A stretch of DNA of 64,000 nt from Alloalcanivorax venustensis ISO4 (GCF_015356855.1 NZ_ARXR01000003.1:1-64000); one strand, 5' to 3'. Counted from the stretch's first letter, positions 53,299 through 64,000 are shown. A program made the numbers and translations. Notes: generated by a model from the sequence alone, not told the origin.

Positions 53299-54531
53299 AT
53301 GACGAACAATCAGAAACAAACGACGGTCATCGTTGGCGGCGGGCACGCGGCGGGAGCGCTTTTGACAACACTGTTGCAAAAGAAATATCAGCATAAAGTG
53401 ATTCTGGTGGGCGAAGAGCCCCACCCACCCTATCAGCGCCCGCCTCTGTCCAAGAATTACCTGACAGGCGAAGTTGATCAGGGTTCACTGTATTTGAAGC
53501 CAAGTTCAATATATGAAAAGGCGGGTCATCAGTTGCGGCTCGGTGTGCGAGTCGTGCAAATCGATCGAAACAACAAAATCATCCGGTTGTCGGACCAGAG
53601 CACCTTGAAATACGATCAACTTGTCCTGGCCACGGGATCGCGTGTTCGGCGTTTGAATGCGCCGGGAGCGGACTTGAAAGGCATTCACTATTTGCATGAT
53701 ATAGCCGATGCGGATAACTTGCGCCAACAATTAGTTGCAGGGAAACGTTTGGTCATCGTGGGTGGCGGCTATATCGGTCTCGAGGTCGCCGCCAGCGCAA
53801 ACAAGAGCGGCGTCGATGTCACCGTACTGGAAGCCGCTGATCGGCTTATGCAACGGGTTACTGGGCCGGAAATGTCCGCATTCTTTTACGCCAAGCATAC
53901 TGACGCCGGCGTGGACGTACGTTTGAACACCGCGGTTACCGGCTTCGAAGCGGGAGAGCAAGGTTGTGTGACGGGCGTGAGATTGGCGAACGGCGGTATC
54001 GTGCCGGCCGATATCGTGCTTGTTTCCATCGGTGTTCTTCCGGAAACCGCTCTAGCCGAGGCCGCGGGCTTGCCCTGTGATGACGGTATTGTCGTTGACG
54101 AGTTTACTCGTACCGCGGATCCCGCTGTCCTGGCGATCGGCGACTGTACCCGCCACCGGAATCTGTTATTTGAAAAGATGCAACGACTTGAGTCCGTGGC
54201 GAATGCCGTCGATCAGGCTCGTACTGCGGCGGCGACGCTTATGGGTGAGCGCGTGCCCTACACAAGCGTGCCGTGGTTCTGGTCGAACCAGTTTAACGTA
54301 CGCTTACAAATGGTGGGGTTATCTCAAAACCACGATCAGCGGGTGGTTCGCGGTGATCCCTCGGATGAAGCGTTTGTGGTATTCTATTTACGCGGAAGCC
54401 GGCTGGTGGCCGTTGACGCGGTAAATCTGCCCATGGCCTTCATGGTCGGGAAGAAGCTTGTATATCAAGGCAAGGACGTCGATGTTGAAGCATTGAAAGA
54501 TCCGAGCACCGAATTGAAATCGTTGGTATAA
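53299..54531 (+). CDS. NAD(P)H-dependent ferredoxin reductase of the CYP153 system
   Basis: A 410-residue FAD-dependent pyridine nucleotide-disulfide-type reductase like putidaredoxin and rubredoxin reductases. FAD motif VIVGGGHAAGALLTTLLQK is at residues 10-28; a second GxGxxG-type motif VIVGGGYIGLEVAASANK (about 152-169) binds NADH; and C-terminal FWSNQFNVRLQMVGL is the redoxin-interacting reductase domain. It completes the electron chain to CYP153. It begins 75 bases after the GMC stop, with AAAAGAGATAGG upstream. The next 239 bases (54532-54770) hold no gene I recognise. Confidence 0.92.
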   Translation: MTNNQKQTTVIVGGGHAAGALLTTLLQKKYQHKVILVGEEPHPPYQRPPLSKNYLTGEVDQGSLYLKPSSIYEKAGHQLRLGVRVVQIDRNNKIIRLSDQSTLKYDQLVLATGSRVRRLNAPGADLKGIHYLHDIADADNLRQQLVAGKRLVIVGGGYIGLEVAASANKSGVDVTVLEAADRLMQRVTGPEMSAFFYAKHTDAGVDVRLNTAVTGFEAGEQGCVTGVRLANGGIVPADIVLVSIGVLPETALAEAAGLPCDDGIVVDEFTRTADPAVLAIGDCTRHRNLLFEKMQRLESVANAVDQARTAAATLMGERVPYTSVPWFWSNQFNVRLQMVGLSQNHDQRVVRGDPSDEAFVVFYLRGSRLVAVDAVNLPMAFMVGKKLVYQGKDVDVEALKDPSTELKSLV

Positions 54532-54770
54532 GGCATGATACCGAAGCAGCATCGGCATTCGGTGCGACGCAGACCGTACACGGCCCGGACCTCCTCCCTG
54601 GCCAGCTGACCAAGGCCGGTGGTGCTTAGCCGATGACTTGTGAGAAAATCAGCGGGCCGCGCGGATCTTCGGCGTGACGAGCCATTACGGGGAAGTCGTC
54701 GGTCTGACGCAGGCAATGGACTCTCGCAATTCGGATTCGCGCCGTACCCCGAGGCCGGAGGAGAAAAACC

Positions 54771-55400
54771 ATGAGAAAAAAGCGCCCGGCCGGTCCGGCC
54801 CGGTCTGATCGTCAGTTTGTATTGACATCCGCCGCTCGACTGTTTCGTGAGCAGGGCTATGACCGGACCACGGTGAAAGAAATCGCAAAAGCGTGTAATT
54901 TGCTGCCCGGCAGCCTTCATTACCGGTATCAGGCCAAGGAGGATATTCTTGTTGATCTGATGCGCCTTGGTTTGGAGCAAACCTCGACTGCTGTCTCCGA
55001 AGCCGTGGCCGGTGCGGCGGAACCCGTGGAGCAGTTGCGTAGAGGCATCAATGCGCACCTTCAGATGCTGGTCAGCGGCTCGGACATGGTCTATGTACTG
55101 TTGTTTGAGTGGCGTTCTCTGCGCGGCGAGGCACGTAAGGAGATGATCAAGTTGCGCGACCGTTATGAGTCCCTCTGGGCGACTATGCTCAAGTCACTGG
55201 CGGAGAAAGGGGTAATTCGAAAGGAAGTGGATCTTGATTTGCTGCGGCTTATAGGCCTCGGCGCGCTCAACTGGGTAGCCACCTGGTTTAGCGACGATGG
55301 TCGCTACACGCTAGAGGAGATAGGTGATTTTGTCTGGCGCATGATCCGGGACGCGGTGCTAAAGGAGCGCCGGCACGATGTGCGGACTGAATACGGTTGA
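54771..55400 (+). CDS. TetR-family regulator at the island's right end
   Basis: A 209-residue TetR protein. The HTH at about residues 13-60 reads FVLTSAARLFREQGYDRTTVKEIAKACNLLPGSLHYRYQAKEDIL, the 'SLHYR' type seen in lipid- and steroid-catabolism regulators of the KstR2/PaaR kind. The C-terminal domain is helical. GGAGGAG precedes the ATG. It is a plausible binder of one of the inverted-repeat sites at 11416, 24241, 28896 or 48468, but nothing in the sequence proves it. It is the last island gene before the RDD/queA backbone block. Confidence 0.87.
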   Translation: MRKKRPAGPARSDRQFVLTSAARLFREQGYDRTTVKEIAKACNLLPGSLHYRYQAKEDILVDLMRLGLEQTSTAVSEAVAGAAEPVEQLRRGINAHLQMLVSGSDMVYVLLFEWRSLRGEARKEMIKLRDRYESLWATMLKSLAEKGVIRKEVDLDLLRLIGLGALNWVATWFSDDGRYTLEEIGDFVWRMIRDAVLKERRHDVRTEYG

Positions 55401-55545
55401 TCGGCGCCCCTATGGCTCTAACGTCAGGCCCCGGAGCATCGGCGCCTCGGTGAACCCCGCTCCGGCAAGGCGCGGTCTTTGGATTGATCACGACAGAAAG
55501 TTCGCCAGAAGTGGGTCTGGGCAAGAGGCGCCCGGTGGCGGATCA

Positions 55546-55645
55546 TTGGCGGTTTTGAATCGGTTTCTGCTACACTCGCGCATTGGGCCAAGTCCCGCTC
55601 TGCTACCCAGCATGAAACGAAGCTCCCGCTAAACGCGGGCTTTTT
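55546..55645 (+). promoter_or_regulatory. Promoter followed closely by an intrinsic terminator (leader/attenuator or small RNA)
   Basis: TTGGCG (55546-55551), 19-base spacer, extended -10 TGCTACACT (55568-55576). Only about 48 bases later a CCCGC-TAAAC-GCGGG hairpin with five T's (55625-55645) ends the leader, before the RDD start at 55695. No gene is present in 55401-55694. It may be an attenuated leader of the RDD-queA unit or a short RNA. Confidence 0.45.
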
Positions 55646-55694
55646 ATTCCGTATCCGTTCGTCGCCAGACGCTGGTCCGCCCGTCGGAGCCCCC

Positions 55695-56168
55695 ATGATT
55701 GAAGACGCCAAACCCGCCGGTTTGCTCAAACGCTTTATGGCCCTGGTTTACGACGGCTTCCTGGTGATCGCCCTGTGGTTCGTCAGCGCCGGCCTGTTCG
55801 TGCTTCTCTATAACCATACCGGCCTGCCGGTGCAGGACATCAACGGCGTCACCCGCGCCGACCCGATGGTGCTGCGCGGCGTGCTGTTCCCGCTGCTGAT
55901 CCTGGAAACCTGGGCCTTTTACGCCTGGTTCTGGCTGCACGGCGGCCAGACCCTCGGCATGCGCGCCTGGCGCCTGCAGGTGCGCGACTACCGGGGCGGC
56001 CCCATGCGTTTCTGGCAGACGGTGGCCCGTTTCGCCGCCGCCGGGCTGTCCTGGCTGACCCTCGGCGCCGGCTATCTGGTGGTGCTGGTGCACCCGCACC
56101 AGACCCTGCATGACCGCCTGTCGCTCACCGCCACCGTGGTGTTGCCCAAGGGCGCCAAGGCGGTCTGA
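55695..56168 (+). CDS. RDD-family membrane protein
   Basis: A 157-residue integral membrane protein of the RDD family (PF06271). It has three hydrophobic segments (about residues 16-36, 59-80 and 115-133), the family Asp/Arg pattern near the first segment (KRFMALVYDGFLVIALWF), GQTLGMRAWRLQVRD and the C-terminal HPHQTLHDRLSLT. Transport roles have been proposed for some family members (for example Na+/H+ or proton-sodium exchange), but no function can be assigned here. It directly precedes queA by 21 bases. Confidence 0.9.
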   Translation: MIEDAKPAGLLKRFMALVYDGFLVIALWFVSAGLFVLLYNHTGLPVQDINGVTRADPMVLRGVLFPLLILETWAFYAWFWLHGGQTLGMRAWRLQVRDYRGGPMRFWQTVARFAAAGLSWLTLGAGYLVVLVHPHQTLHDRLSLTATVVLPKGAKAV

Positions 56169-56189
56169 CCGGGGTGGAGGAATAACCGC

Positions 56190-58360
<2,171 letters not shown>

Positions 58361-58383
58361 CGACGATAACGTGGAGTAACGTC

Positions 58384-58713
58384 ATGAACTGGTTGATTTC
58401 ACCCGCGCACGCTCAAACCGGTGGGGCCGCTCCTGGCGGCGGCGGTATCGAGCTGATCATGCTGGTGGTAATGGTAGCGGTGTTCTACTTCTTCCTGATC
58501 CGTCCGCAGCAAAAGCGCGCCAAGGAACACAAGAATCTGGTCCAGAGCCTGAACAAAGGCGACGAAGTGATCACCAGCGGCGGCATTCTCGGCCGGGTGA
58601 CCAAGGTCACCGACGATTTCGTGGTACTGGAAATCAGCGGCAACCTCGAGATCAAACTGCAGAAACAGAGTGTCCAGGCCACGTTGCCCAAAGGCACCAT
58701 TAAATCCATATAA
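58384..58713 (+). CDS. yajC: Sec translocon accessory subunit YajC
   Basis: A 109-residue YajC with one N-terminal membrane segment (ELIMLVVMVAVFYFFLIRPQQKR, residues about 22-44) and the family RPQQKRAKEHKNLVQSLNKGDEVITSGGILGRV. It is the small subunit of the SecDF-YajC complex assisting Sec export and membrane protein insertion. The gene lies 23 bases after tgt and 29 bases before secD. Confidence 0.96.
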   Translation: MNWLISPAHAQTGGAAPGGGGIELIMLVVMVAVFYFFLIRPQQKRAKEHKNLVQSLNKGDEVITSGGILGRVTKVTDDFVVLEISGNLEIKLQKQSVQATLPKGTIKSI

Positions 58714-58742
58714 GTCCTCGCCGGCCGAACCGGAAGACCATT

Positions 58743-60623
58743 ATGACCCGCTATCCGCGCTGGAAATTTTTCCTGCTCCTGGCCGTGCTATTGGGGTGCG
58801 GCCTCTATGCGCTGCCCAATCTTTATCCGGACGTTCCGGCCATTCAGATCAGTGCCAACGACGCCGGCGGCCAGGTGCCGGTGCCGGTTCGCGACCGGGT
58901 GCTGGGCGCCCTCGACGACGCCGGCATCGAACACGGCGAAGGCGAAACCATCAACAATTCCTGGATGGTGCGCCTGGAGAGCACGGACGCGCAGCTGCGG
59001 GCCCGCGAGCGTATTTCCAGCCTGCTCGGCGAAGAGTACGTGGTGGCGCTTAATCTGGCCCCCACCACGCCGGACTGGCTGCGCGCGGTGGGCGCCTCGC
59101 CCATGAACCTGGGCCTGGACCTGCGTGGCGGGGTGCACTTCCTGCTGCAGGTGGACATGGCCACGGTGATCGAGCAGCGCATGGACGCCTGGTCCGGCCA
59201 GGCCAAGCTAACGCTGCGCAACGAGGGCATCCGCTACCGCAGCGTGGACATCGAAGGCCAGAAGCTGGTCATCACCCTGGACGACCAGATCGCCGCCGAC
59301 GCGGCGCGGGCGCCGCTGCGCACCGCGCTGCCGGAGTTCACCCTGGACCAGTCCGAGGAACGGCCCCGGCTGACCCTGACGCTGAACCAGAGCACGCTGG
59401 ATGAGCTGCAGGATTACGCCGTCGACCAGAACCGCACCGCGCTGAACAACCGGGTCAACGAGCTGGGCGTGGGCAACGCGGTGGTGCAGCGCCAGGGCGC
59501 CGACCGCATCGTGGTGCAGCTGCCCGGTGTGCAGGACGCCTCCCAGGCGCGCCGTATTCTCGGCCGCACCGCGACCCTGGAATTCCGTCTGGTCGCCGAC
59601 CAGTACTCCTCCAGCCGGGCCAGCACCGGCATCGCGCCGCCGGGCACCGAGATTTTCCCGTTCAAATCCCAGAACGACCGGCCGGTGATTCTGGAGAAAT
59701 CCAAGATCGCCACCGGTGATCAGGTCACCAACGCGCAGATGGGCTTCGACCAGCAAAGCGGCACGCCCCAGGTGAACGTGGAGCTGGACTCCACCGGCGC
59801 GCGCAGCATGCAGCGGGTGACCAGCAAGAACGTGGGCAACCCCATGTCGGTGCTGTTCATCGAGACCAAGACGGTGATGAAAACCGTCGAGGACGAGGAC
59901 GGCGAGCGCCGTCAGGTGCCGGAAAGCACCACCGACCAGTACGTGATCAACGTGGCCACCATCCAGGACACCCTGGGCAGCCGCTTCCGGATCACCGGTC
60001 TGGACAGCCCGGCGGAAGCCTCGGAGCTGGCCCTGCTGCTGCGCGCCGGTTCCCTGGCGGCGCCGGTGACCATCGTTGAAGAGCGCACCATCGGCCCCAG
60101 CCTGGGCCAGGAAAATATCGAGGCCGGCCTCAAGTCGATGGCGCTGGGCATGGCCCTGGTGCTGCTGTTCATGGTGATCTGGTACAAGGTGTTCGGCCTG
60201 TTCGCCAATGTGGCGCTGCTCGGCAACCTGGTGATCATCGTCGGCGTGATGTCGTTGATCCCCGGCGCCACGCTCACCCTGCCGGGCATCGCCGGTATCG
60301 TGTTGACCGTGGGCATGGCGGTGGACGCCAACGTGCTGATCTACGAGCGTATCCGCGAGGAGCTGCGTAACGGCCGGCGTCCGCGCGAGGCGATCGAAGA
60401 GGGCTACGGCCGCGCCTTCACCACCATTCTGGACGCCAACATCACCACCATGATCGTGGCGGTGATCCTGTTCTCCGCGGGCACCGGCTCCGTGCAGGGC
60501 TTCGCGGTGACGCTGTTCATCGGCATTCTGTCCTCCATGTTCACGGCCATCATCGGTACCCGCGCGCTGGTGGAAATGACCTACGGCCGGGGCGCCCGCG
60601 CGCCGGCCAAACTGAGTATCTGA
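58743..60623 (+). CDS. secD: Protein translocase subunit SecD
   Basis: A 626-residue RND-type membrane protein using the proton gradient to pull proteins across the inner membrane. It has an N-terminal membrane anchor, a large periplasmic P1 domain with LRGGVHFLLQVDM, and five C-terminal membrane helices with the conserved GMAVDANVLIYERIREELRNGR. Length matches E. coli SecD (615). Start codon at 58743, 29 bases after yajC. Confidence 0.97.
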   Translation: MTRYPRWKFFLLLAVLLGCGLYALPNLYPDVPAIQISANDAGGQVPVPVRDRVLGALDDAGIEHGEGETINNSWMVRLESTDAQLRARERISSLLGEEYVVALNLAPTTPDWLRAVGASPMNLGLDLRGGVHFLLQVDMATVIEQRMDAWSGQAKLTLRNEGIRYRSVDIEGQKLVITLDDQIAADAARAPLRTALPEFTLDQSEERPRLTLTLNQSTLDELQDYAVDQNRTALNNRVNELGVGNAVVQRQGADRIVVQLPGVQDASQARRILGRTATLEFRLVADQYSSSRASTGIAPPGTEIFPFKSQNDRPVILEKSKIATGDQVTNAQMGFDQQSGTPQVNVELDSTGARSMQRVTSKNVGNPMSVLFIETKTVMKTVEDEDGERRQVPESTTDQYVINVATIQDTLGSRFRITGLDSPAEASELALLLRAGSLAAPVTIVEERTIGPSLGQENIEAGLKSMALGMALVLLFMVIWYKVFGLFANVALLGNLVIIVGVMSLIPGATLTLPGIAGIVLTVGMAVDANVLIYERIREELRNGRRPREAIEEGYGRAFTTILDANITTMIVAVILFSAGTGSVQGFAVTLFIGILSSMFTAIIGTRALVEMTYGRGARAPAKLSI

Positions 60624-60630
60624 GGCGGTT

Positions 60631-61557
60631 ATGAGTAAGGCTCCCGCGAAGCACATCAACTTCATGGCGCCGCGCAAGGTGCTCGGCATACTGTCGATCG
60701 CCCTGGTGGTGATCTCCATCGCGCTGCTCGCCACCCGCGGCCTGAACCTGGGCCTGGACTTCACCGGCGGCACCTCGGTGGTGGTGAAGAGCGAGCAGGA
60801 TCTGGACCTCGACCAGGTGCGCGGCGCCGTCGCCGAGCGCGGCTTCAGCGACGCCATTGTTCAGCAGTACGGCTCCGCCCGGGAAGTCAGCATCCGCGTG
60901 GCGCCCACCGAAGGCGTGGAAGCCGACCAGGTGGGCGGCATGGTGTTCGAGGCGGTGAACGCCGAGATCGACAACCTGGAGCTGCTCAAGGTGGAGTTCG
61001 TCGGCCCCCAGGTGGGCGACGAGCTGCGTGACCAGTCCGGCCTCGCCATGCTGATGGCGCTGGGCCTGATGCTGGTCTATGTGTGGTTCCGGTTCACCAA
61101 CAAGTTCGGGGTCGCCACCGTGGCCGCGCTGCTGCACGACGTGATCATCGTGCTGGGCCTGTTCTCCCTGCTGCAGTGGCACTTCGATCTGACCGTGCTG
61201 GCGGCGATCCTGGCCCTGATCGGCTACTCGCTGAACGACTCCATCGTGGTCGCTGACCGGATACGCGAGAACTTCCGCAACACCCGGGAAACCGACCCGG
61301 AAAAAATCGTCAACGACGCCATCAACGAAATGCTCAACCGCACCATCAACACCTCCGTGACCACCGCCCTGGTGCTGCTGGCGCTGTTCTTCTTCGGCGG
61401 CGAAGTGATGCGCTCGTTCTCGGAAGCCTTGCTGGTGGGCATCGTCGTGGGTACCTACTCGTCCATCTACGTGGTCGCCAACCTGATCTTCACCCTCAAC
61501 GTCACCAAGGAAGACTTCCTGGTCGTCGAAAAAGAAGAAATCGACGAAATGCCCTAA
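60631..61557 (+). CDS. secF: Protein translocase subunit SecF
   Basis: A 308-residue partner of SecD with six membrane helices and a small periplasmic domain. Motifs include LGLDFTGGTSVVV and GYSLNDSIVVADRIRENFRNTR (the SecF signature) and a C-terminal cytoplasmic end. E. coli SecF is 323 residues. It starts seven bases after the secD stop (GAGGCGGTT precedes the ATG) and is followed by a strong terminator. Confidence 0.97.
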   Translation: MSKAPAKHINFMAPRKVLGILSIALVVISIALLATRGLNLGLDFTGGTSVVVKSEQDLDLDQVRGAVAERGFSDAIVQQYGSAREVSIRVAPTEGVEADQVGGMVFEAVNAEIDNLELLKVEFVGPQVGDELRDQSGLAMLMALGLMLVYVWFRFTNKFGVATVAALLHDVIIVLGLFSLLQWHFDLTVLAAILALIGYSLNDSIVVADRIRENFRNTRETDPEKIVNDAINEMLNRTINTSVTTALVLLALFFFGGEVMRSFSEALLVGIVVGTYSSIYVVANLIFTLNVTKEDFLVVEKEEIDEMP

Positions 61558-61560
61558 AAG

Positions 61561-61701
61561 CAGTTGATAGTGGACAGTTGATAGTTGATAGCTAAACGAC
61601 GCGTCGAGCGTTGTCATCACGAAAAAGGCCGTGCCCGCGAATGAACGCTGGCACGGCCTTTTTTTGTTTTTCAGCTATCAACTGTCAACTATCAACTGTC
61701 C
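61561..61701. repeat. Heptamer-built inverted repeat around the secF terminator
   Basis: The arm GGACAGTTGATAGTTGATAG (61572-61591) is matched in inverted orientation at 61673-61701, where the copy holds one additional 7-base unit. The arms are made of tandem TTGATAG/TTGACAG heptamers; a further partial copy starts at 61563. The element encloses the intrinsic terminator and lies between two converging genes. Confidence 0.7.
61622..61665. terminator. Bidirectional intrinsic terminator
   Basis: AAAGGCCGTGCC (61624-61635) pairs with GGCACGGCCTTT (61650-61661) and is followed by a T7 run on the plus strand and preceded by A5, so it can stop both secF transcription and the facing aminotransferase gene. 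Confidence 0.9.
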
Positions 61702-61709
61702 ATTGCTCT

Positions 61710-62912
61710 TCACCAGTCTTGTTTTTCCATCCAGGGGATGATGCGTTCGAAGGCGGCTTCGATCTGGTCCAGGGAGGTGGAGTAGCTGATGCGCAGGGCG
61801 TTGCTGCAGCTGTCGCCGAAGGTTTCCCCGGCGACCGTGCAGACGCCGGTTTCGCGCAGCAGTTTGAGCGCCACGTTGCCGCCGTTGACGCCTTCCGGCA
61901 GCGACGGGAACAGGTAGAAGGCGCCGTCCGGCCGGTAACCGGTAAGGTGTGGTGTGGCCTTCACCAGGTCCACCAGCCGGTCGCGGCGGCGCTGGTACTC
62001 CACCAGCATGTTGTCGATGAAGGTGCGCTCGCCGCGCAGCGCCGCCACCCCGGCCCATTGGCAGGGCGTGTTGGCCACGGTGGTGGTGAACATGTGGTAG
62101 CGGCGCAATTTCTTGATCGCGCCCTGGCTGGCCATCAACCAGCCGATGCGCATGCCCGCCATGCTGAAGGTTTTCGAGAAGCTGGAGATCACCATCACAT
62201 GGTCCAGGTCCGAGCAGCAGGACAGCACGCTCGGGTACTCCTTGCCGTCGTACACCAGATGGTCGTAGACCTCGTCGCTGATCACGTACACGCCCCGGTA
62301 GGCCGCTTCCTGCACGATCGCTTCCACGGTGTCGCGGGGATAGATGGTGCCGGTGGGGTTGCTCGGCGAGTTGAGCACGATGGCGTAGGTGTTCGGGCCG
62401 ATGGCGTCGATCACTTCCTGCGGGTCCAGCTGGTGCTGGTTCTCCGCATGGGTGGGGATCGATTTCACCACGCCGCCGTTCATGCGGATCAGCGGCGCGT
62501 AGAGCATGAACGAGGGCTCCGGCACGATGAACTCCCGGCCCGGCGCCGAGGTGGCGGTGAGCGCCAGGTACAGCGCCTCGGTGGCGCCGGTGGTGATCAT
62601 AATGTTTTCCGGCACCAGGGTGCGGTTGTAGCGTTCCCCGTAGTATTCCGCCAGGGCTTCCAGCAGCTCGGGCAGGCCGGCGTCCATGGTGTAGCCGGTC
62701 TGGCCCGCGTGCAGGGCGTTCACCGCCGCTTCCACCACATGCTCCGGCGGCTTCAGGTCCGGCTGCCCGATGGACAAATGGATCACGTCCTCCATGGTCG
62801 ACGCCAGGTTCACCATGCGGCGGATGCCGGGCACCGGGATGGTCAGCAGGGCCGGGTTCCAGATCGGGTCTTCGGTTTCGTAAAAGTCCGTGTCCAGGTT
62901 GATGCTGCTCAT
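61710..62912 (-). CDS. Class I/II PLP-dependent aminotransferase
   Basis: A 400-residue fold-type I aminotransferase. The PLP lysine is in SSFSKTFSMAGMRIGW (about residue 247), with LNSPSNPTGTIYP and SDEVYDHLVYDG in front and RISYSTS (substrate carboxylate Arg) near the C-terminus. It belongs to the AspAT superfamily subgroup I; the exact amino donor and acceptor cannot be told. It starts at the ATG at 62912 with GGAGCGGTGAT upstream. The amidase gene lies 26 bases before it on the same strand. Confidence 0.92.
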   Translation of the reverse strand: MSSINLDTDFYETEDPIWNPALLTIPVPGIRRMVNLASTMEDVIHLSIGQPDLKPPEHVVEAAVNALHAGQTGYTMDAGLPELLEALAEYYGERYNRTLVPENIMITTGATEALYLALTATSAPGREFIVPEPSFMLYAPLIRMNGGVVKSIPTHAENQHQLDPQEVIDAIGPNTYAIVLNSPSNPTGTIYPRDTVEAIVQEAAYRGVYVISDEVYDHLVYDGKEYPSVLSCCSDLDHVMVISSFSKTFSMAGMRIGWLMASQGAIKKLRRYHMFTTTVANTPCQWAGVAALRGERTFIDNMLVEYQRRRDRLVDLVKATPHLTGYRPDGAFYLFPSLPEGVNGGNVALKLLRETGVCTVAGETFGDSCSNALRISYSTSLDQIEAAFERIIPWMEKQDW

Positions 62913-62938
62913 ATCACCGCTCCCTTGTTAAAGACGGT

Positions 62939-64000
62939 TCATGCGGTTGCGCCGGCCAGAGCCAGCGATGGACGGTCGGTGAAAGGACGGAGCTGTTCGA
63001 ACAAATGCCCGGCCTTGAGCACCTGTTCGTCCGCGAAGCGGCGGCCGACGATCTGCAGCCCCATGGGCAGGCCGTCGCCGGCCAGTCCCAGTGGCACGGA
63101 CAGCGCCGGCTGGCCGGTCATGTTGAAAGGGTAGGTGAACGGCGTCCAGGTGGGCCAGCGGGTGTTGGGCCAGTCCGGCGGCACCTCCCGGTTGGTCTCG
63201 AAGGCGGTGATCGGCAGGGTCGGGGTGATCAGCAGATCGTACTTCTGATGGAACACCGCCATCCGCTCCGAGAGCGCCATGCGTTCGTTCACCGCCGCCA
63301 GGTAGTCGAGCATGGACAGGCGCTCGGCCTTGGCCACCACCTGCATCAGGCCCGGGTCCATCTGTTCGCGCTGGCGCGGCGTCAGGTCGCGGCAGGCGTT
63401 GGCGGCGCCGCCGTAGAACAGGTGGCCGAAGGCGGCCAGCGGGTTGCTGAAGCCCGGGTCCACTTCCACCACGGTGGCGCCCAGGTCGCGGAACACCTCC
63501 ACGGCGGCGGCGCAGGCCCGTTCGATGTCCGGGTCCACGTCCACGTAACCCAGGTTATTGCTGTAGGCGATGCGCAGCCCGGACAGGTCGCCCTCCAGGG
63601 CACCCAGATAATCGGTGCCGCGCCGTGGCGCCGCCTGGGAATCGCGCGGGTCGGTTTCGCAGAGCACCTGCATCATCAGCGCGGCGTCGGCCACGGTGCG
63701 GGTCATCGGGCCGGCGTGGGCCAGAGTGCCGAACGGGCTGGCCGGCCAGTGCGGCACTTCACCGAAGGTGGGCTTGTGGCCGACGATGCCGCAGAACCCG
63801 GCCGGAATACGGATCGAGCCACCGGCGTCGGTGCCCAGGGCCAGGGGCGCCATGCAGGCGGACACCGCCGCGGCGGACCCGCCGCTGGAGCCGCCGGCGG
63901 TTTTGGAAGGGTCCCAGGGATTGTTGGTGGGGCCGCACGCCGGGCTGTCGGTGACCCCTTTCCAGCCGAACTCCGGGGTGGTGGTCTTGCCCAGCGGCAC
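62939..64000 (-). CDS. Amidase-signature hydrolase (partial, N-terminus outside window)
   Basis: The C-terminal 353 residues of an amidase-signature enzyme. The Gly/Ser-rich core TAGGSSGGSAAAVSACMAPLALGTDAGGSIRIP contains the cis-Ser and nucleophilic Ser; the catalytic Lys would lie before the window edge, since family members are about 460-500 residues. Later features are TPTLPITAF and NMTGQPALSVPLG. It is cut at 64000 with the frame still open, so the apparent GTG there is not a real start. It is probably co-transcribed with the aminotransferase gene. Confidence 0.9.
   Translation of the reverse strand: MPLGKTTTPEFGWKGVTDSPACGPTNNPWDPSKTAGGSSGGSAAAVSACMAPLALGTDAGGSIRIPAGFCGIVGHKPTFGEVPHWPASPFGTLAHAGPMTRTVADAALMMQVLCETDPRDSQAAPRRGTDYLGALEGDLSGLRIAYSNNLGYVDVDPDIERACAAAVEVFRDLGATVVEVDPGFSNPLAAFGHLFYGGAANACRDLTPRQREQMDPGLMQVVAKAERLSMLDYLAAVNERMALSERMAVFHQKYDLLITPTLPITAFETNREVPPDWPNTRWPTWTPFTYPFNMTGQPALSVPLGLAGDGLPMGLQIVGRRFADEQVLKAGHLFEQLRPFTDRPSLALAGATA

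Noticed and set aside
59208-60857. Minus-strand frame of 549 codons
   Set aside because: Antisense shadow of secD and secF.

Overview
The window comes from a GC-rich gammaproteobacterium, most likely an Alcanivorax-type marine hydrocarbon degrader (Alcanivoracaceae). This rests on a valS-holC-pepA-lptFG / queA-tgt-yajC-secDF backbone like that of pseudomonads, and on a CYP153 alkane hydroxylase cluster whose protein sequences look like those I know from Alcanivorax. The assignment is inference; no rRNA or other marker gene is present.

Layout. (1) 1-11085 is backbone: a repeat-rich intergenic stretch, a YegS-type lipid kinase, a DUF2061 protein, two TetR regulators, a signal-peptide-bearing methyltransferase-like protein, valS, holC, pepA, the LPS export permeases lptF and lptG, and a tRNA-Leu(CAA). 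(2) About 11086-55545 is a catabolic island of some 44 kb between the tRNA-Leu and the RDD/queA block. It has no integrase or transposase. Its left part (to about 29 kb) is visibly more AT-rich than the backbone. (3) 55546-64000 is backbone again: an RDD membrane protein, queA, tgt, yajC, secD, secF, a strong terminator inside a heptamer inverted repeat, an aminotransferase and an amidase cut by the window end.

Inside the island. Operon A (+, 11.5-19.9 kb): PF10118 protein, BtrH-type protein, two hot-dog thioesterases, acyl-CoA ligase, a pair of acyl-CoA dehydrogenases, GMC oxidoreductase. Operon B (-, 24.2-19.9 kb): alpha/beta hydrolase, Baeyer-Villiger-type monooxygenase (BVMO), SDR, second PF10118 protein. 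Surface module (-, 28.8-24.3 kb): FadL-type outer-membrane protein and a 1025-residue lipoprotein. Module C (+, 29.4-36.1 kb): AlkK-like ligase, second BtrH-type protein, two more acyl-CoA ligases. Operon D (-, 48.4-36.3 kb, 12 tightly packed genes): third PF10118 protein, SDR, HSL-type hydrolase, second BVMO, thiolase-like protein without the catalytic Cys, acyl-CoA dehydrogenase, alpha/beta hydrolase, SCP2-type thiolase, MaoC pair, SDR, acyl-CoA dehydrogenase. Module E (48.6-55.4 kb): AraC regulator divergent from ferredoxin, CYP153, GMC alcohol dehydrogenase and ferredoxin reductase, then a TetR regulator.

How it may work together (inference). FadL and the lipoprotein bring in a hydrophobic substrate. 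CYP153 oxidises terminal carbons, with the GMC dehydrogenase and AlkK-like ligase downstream. The twice-occurring set PF10118 + SDR + BVMO + hydrolase would give methylene hydroxylation, oxidation to ketone, conversion to ester and hydrolysis. The acids are activated by up to four CoA ligases and degraded by a full set of beta-oxidation enzymes. The most interesting points are: the three PF10118 proteins carry an AurF-like set of di-iron ligand residues although the family is named a hydrolase; the PF10118/SDR/BVMO/hydrolase cassette recurs; a 38-bp AraC-type direct-repeat site is shared by the CYP153 locus and a CoA-ligase gene 16 kb away; and a 12-bp operator is shared by three island promoters.
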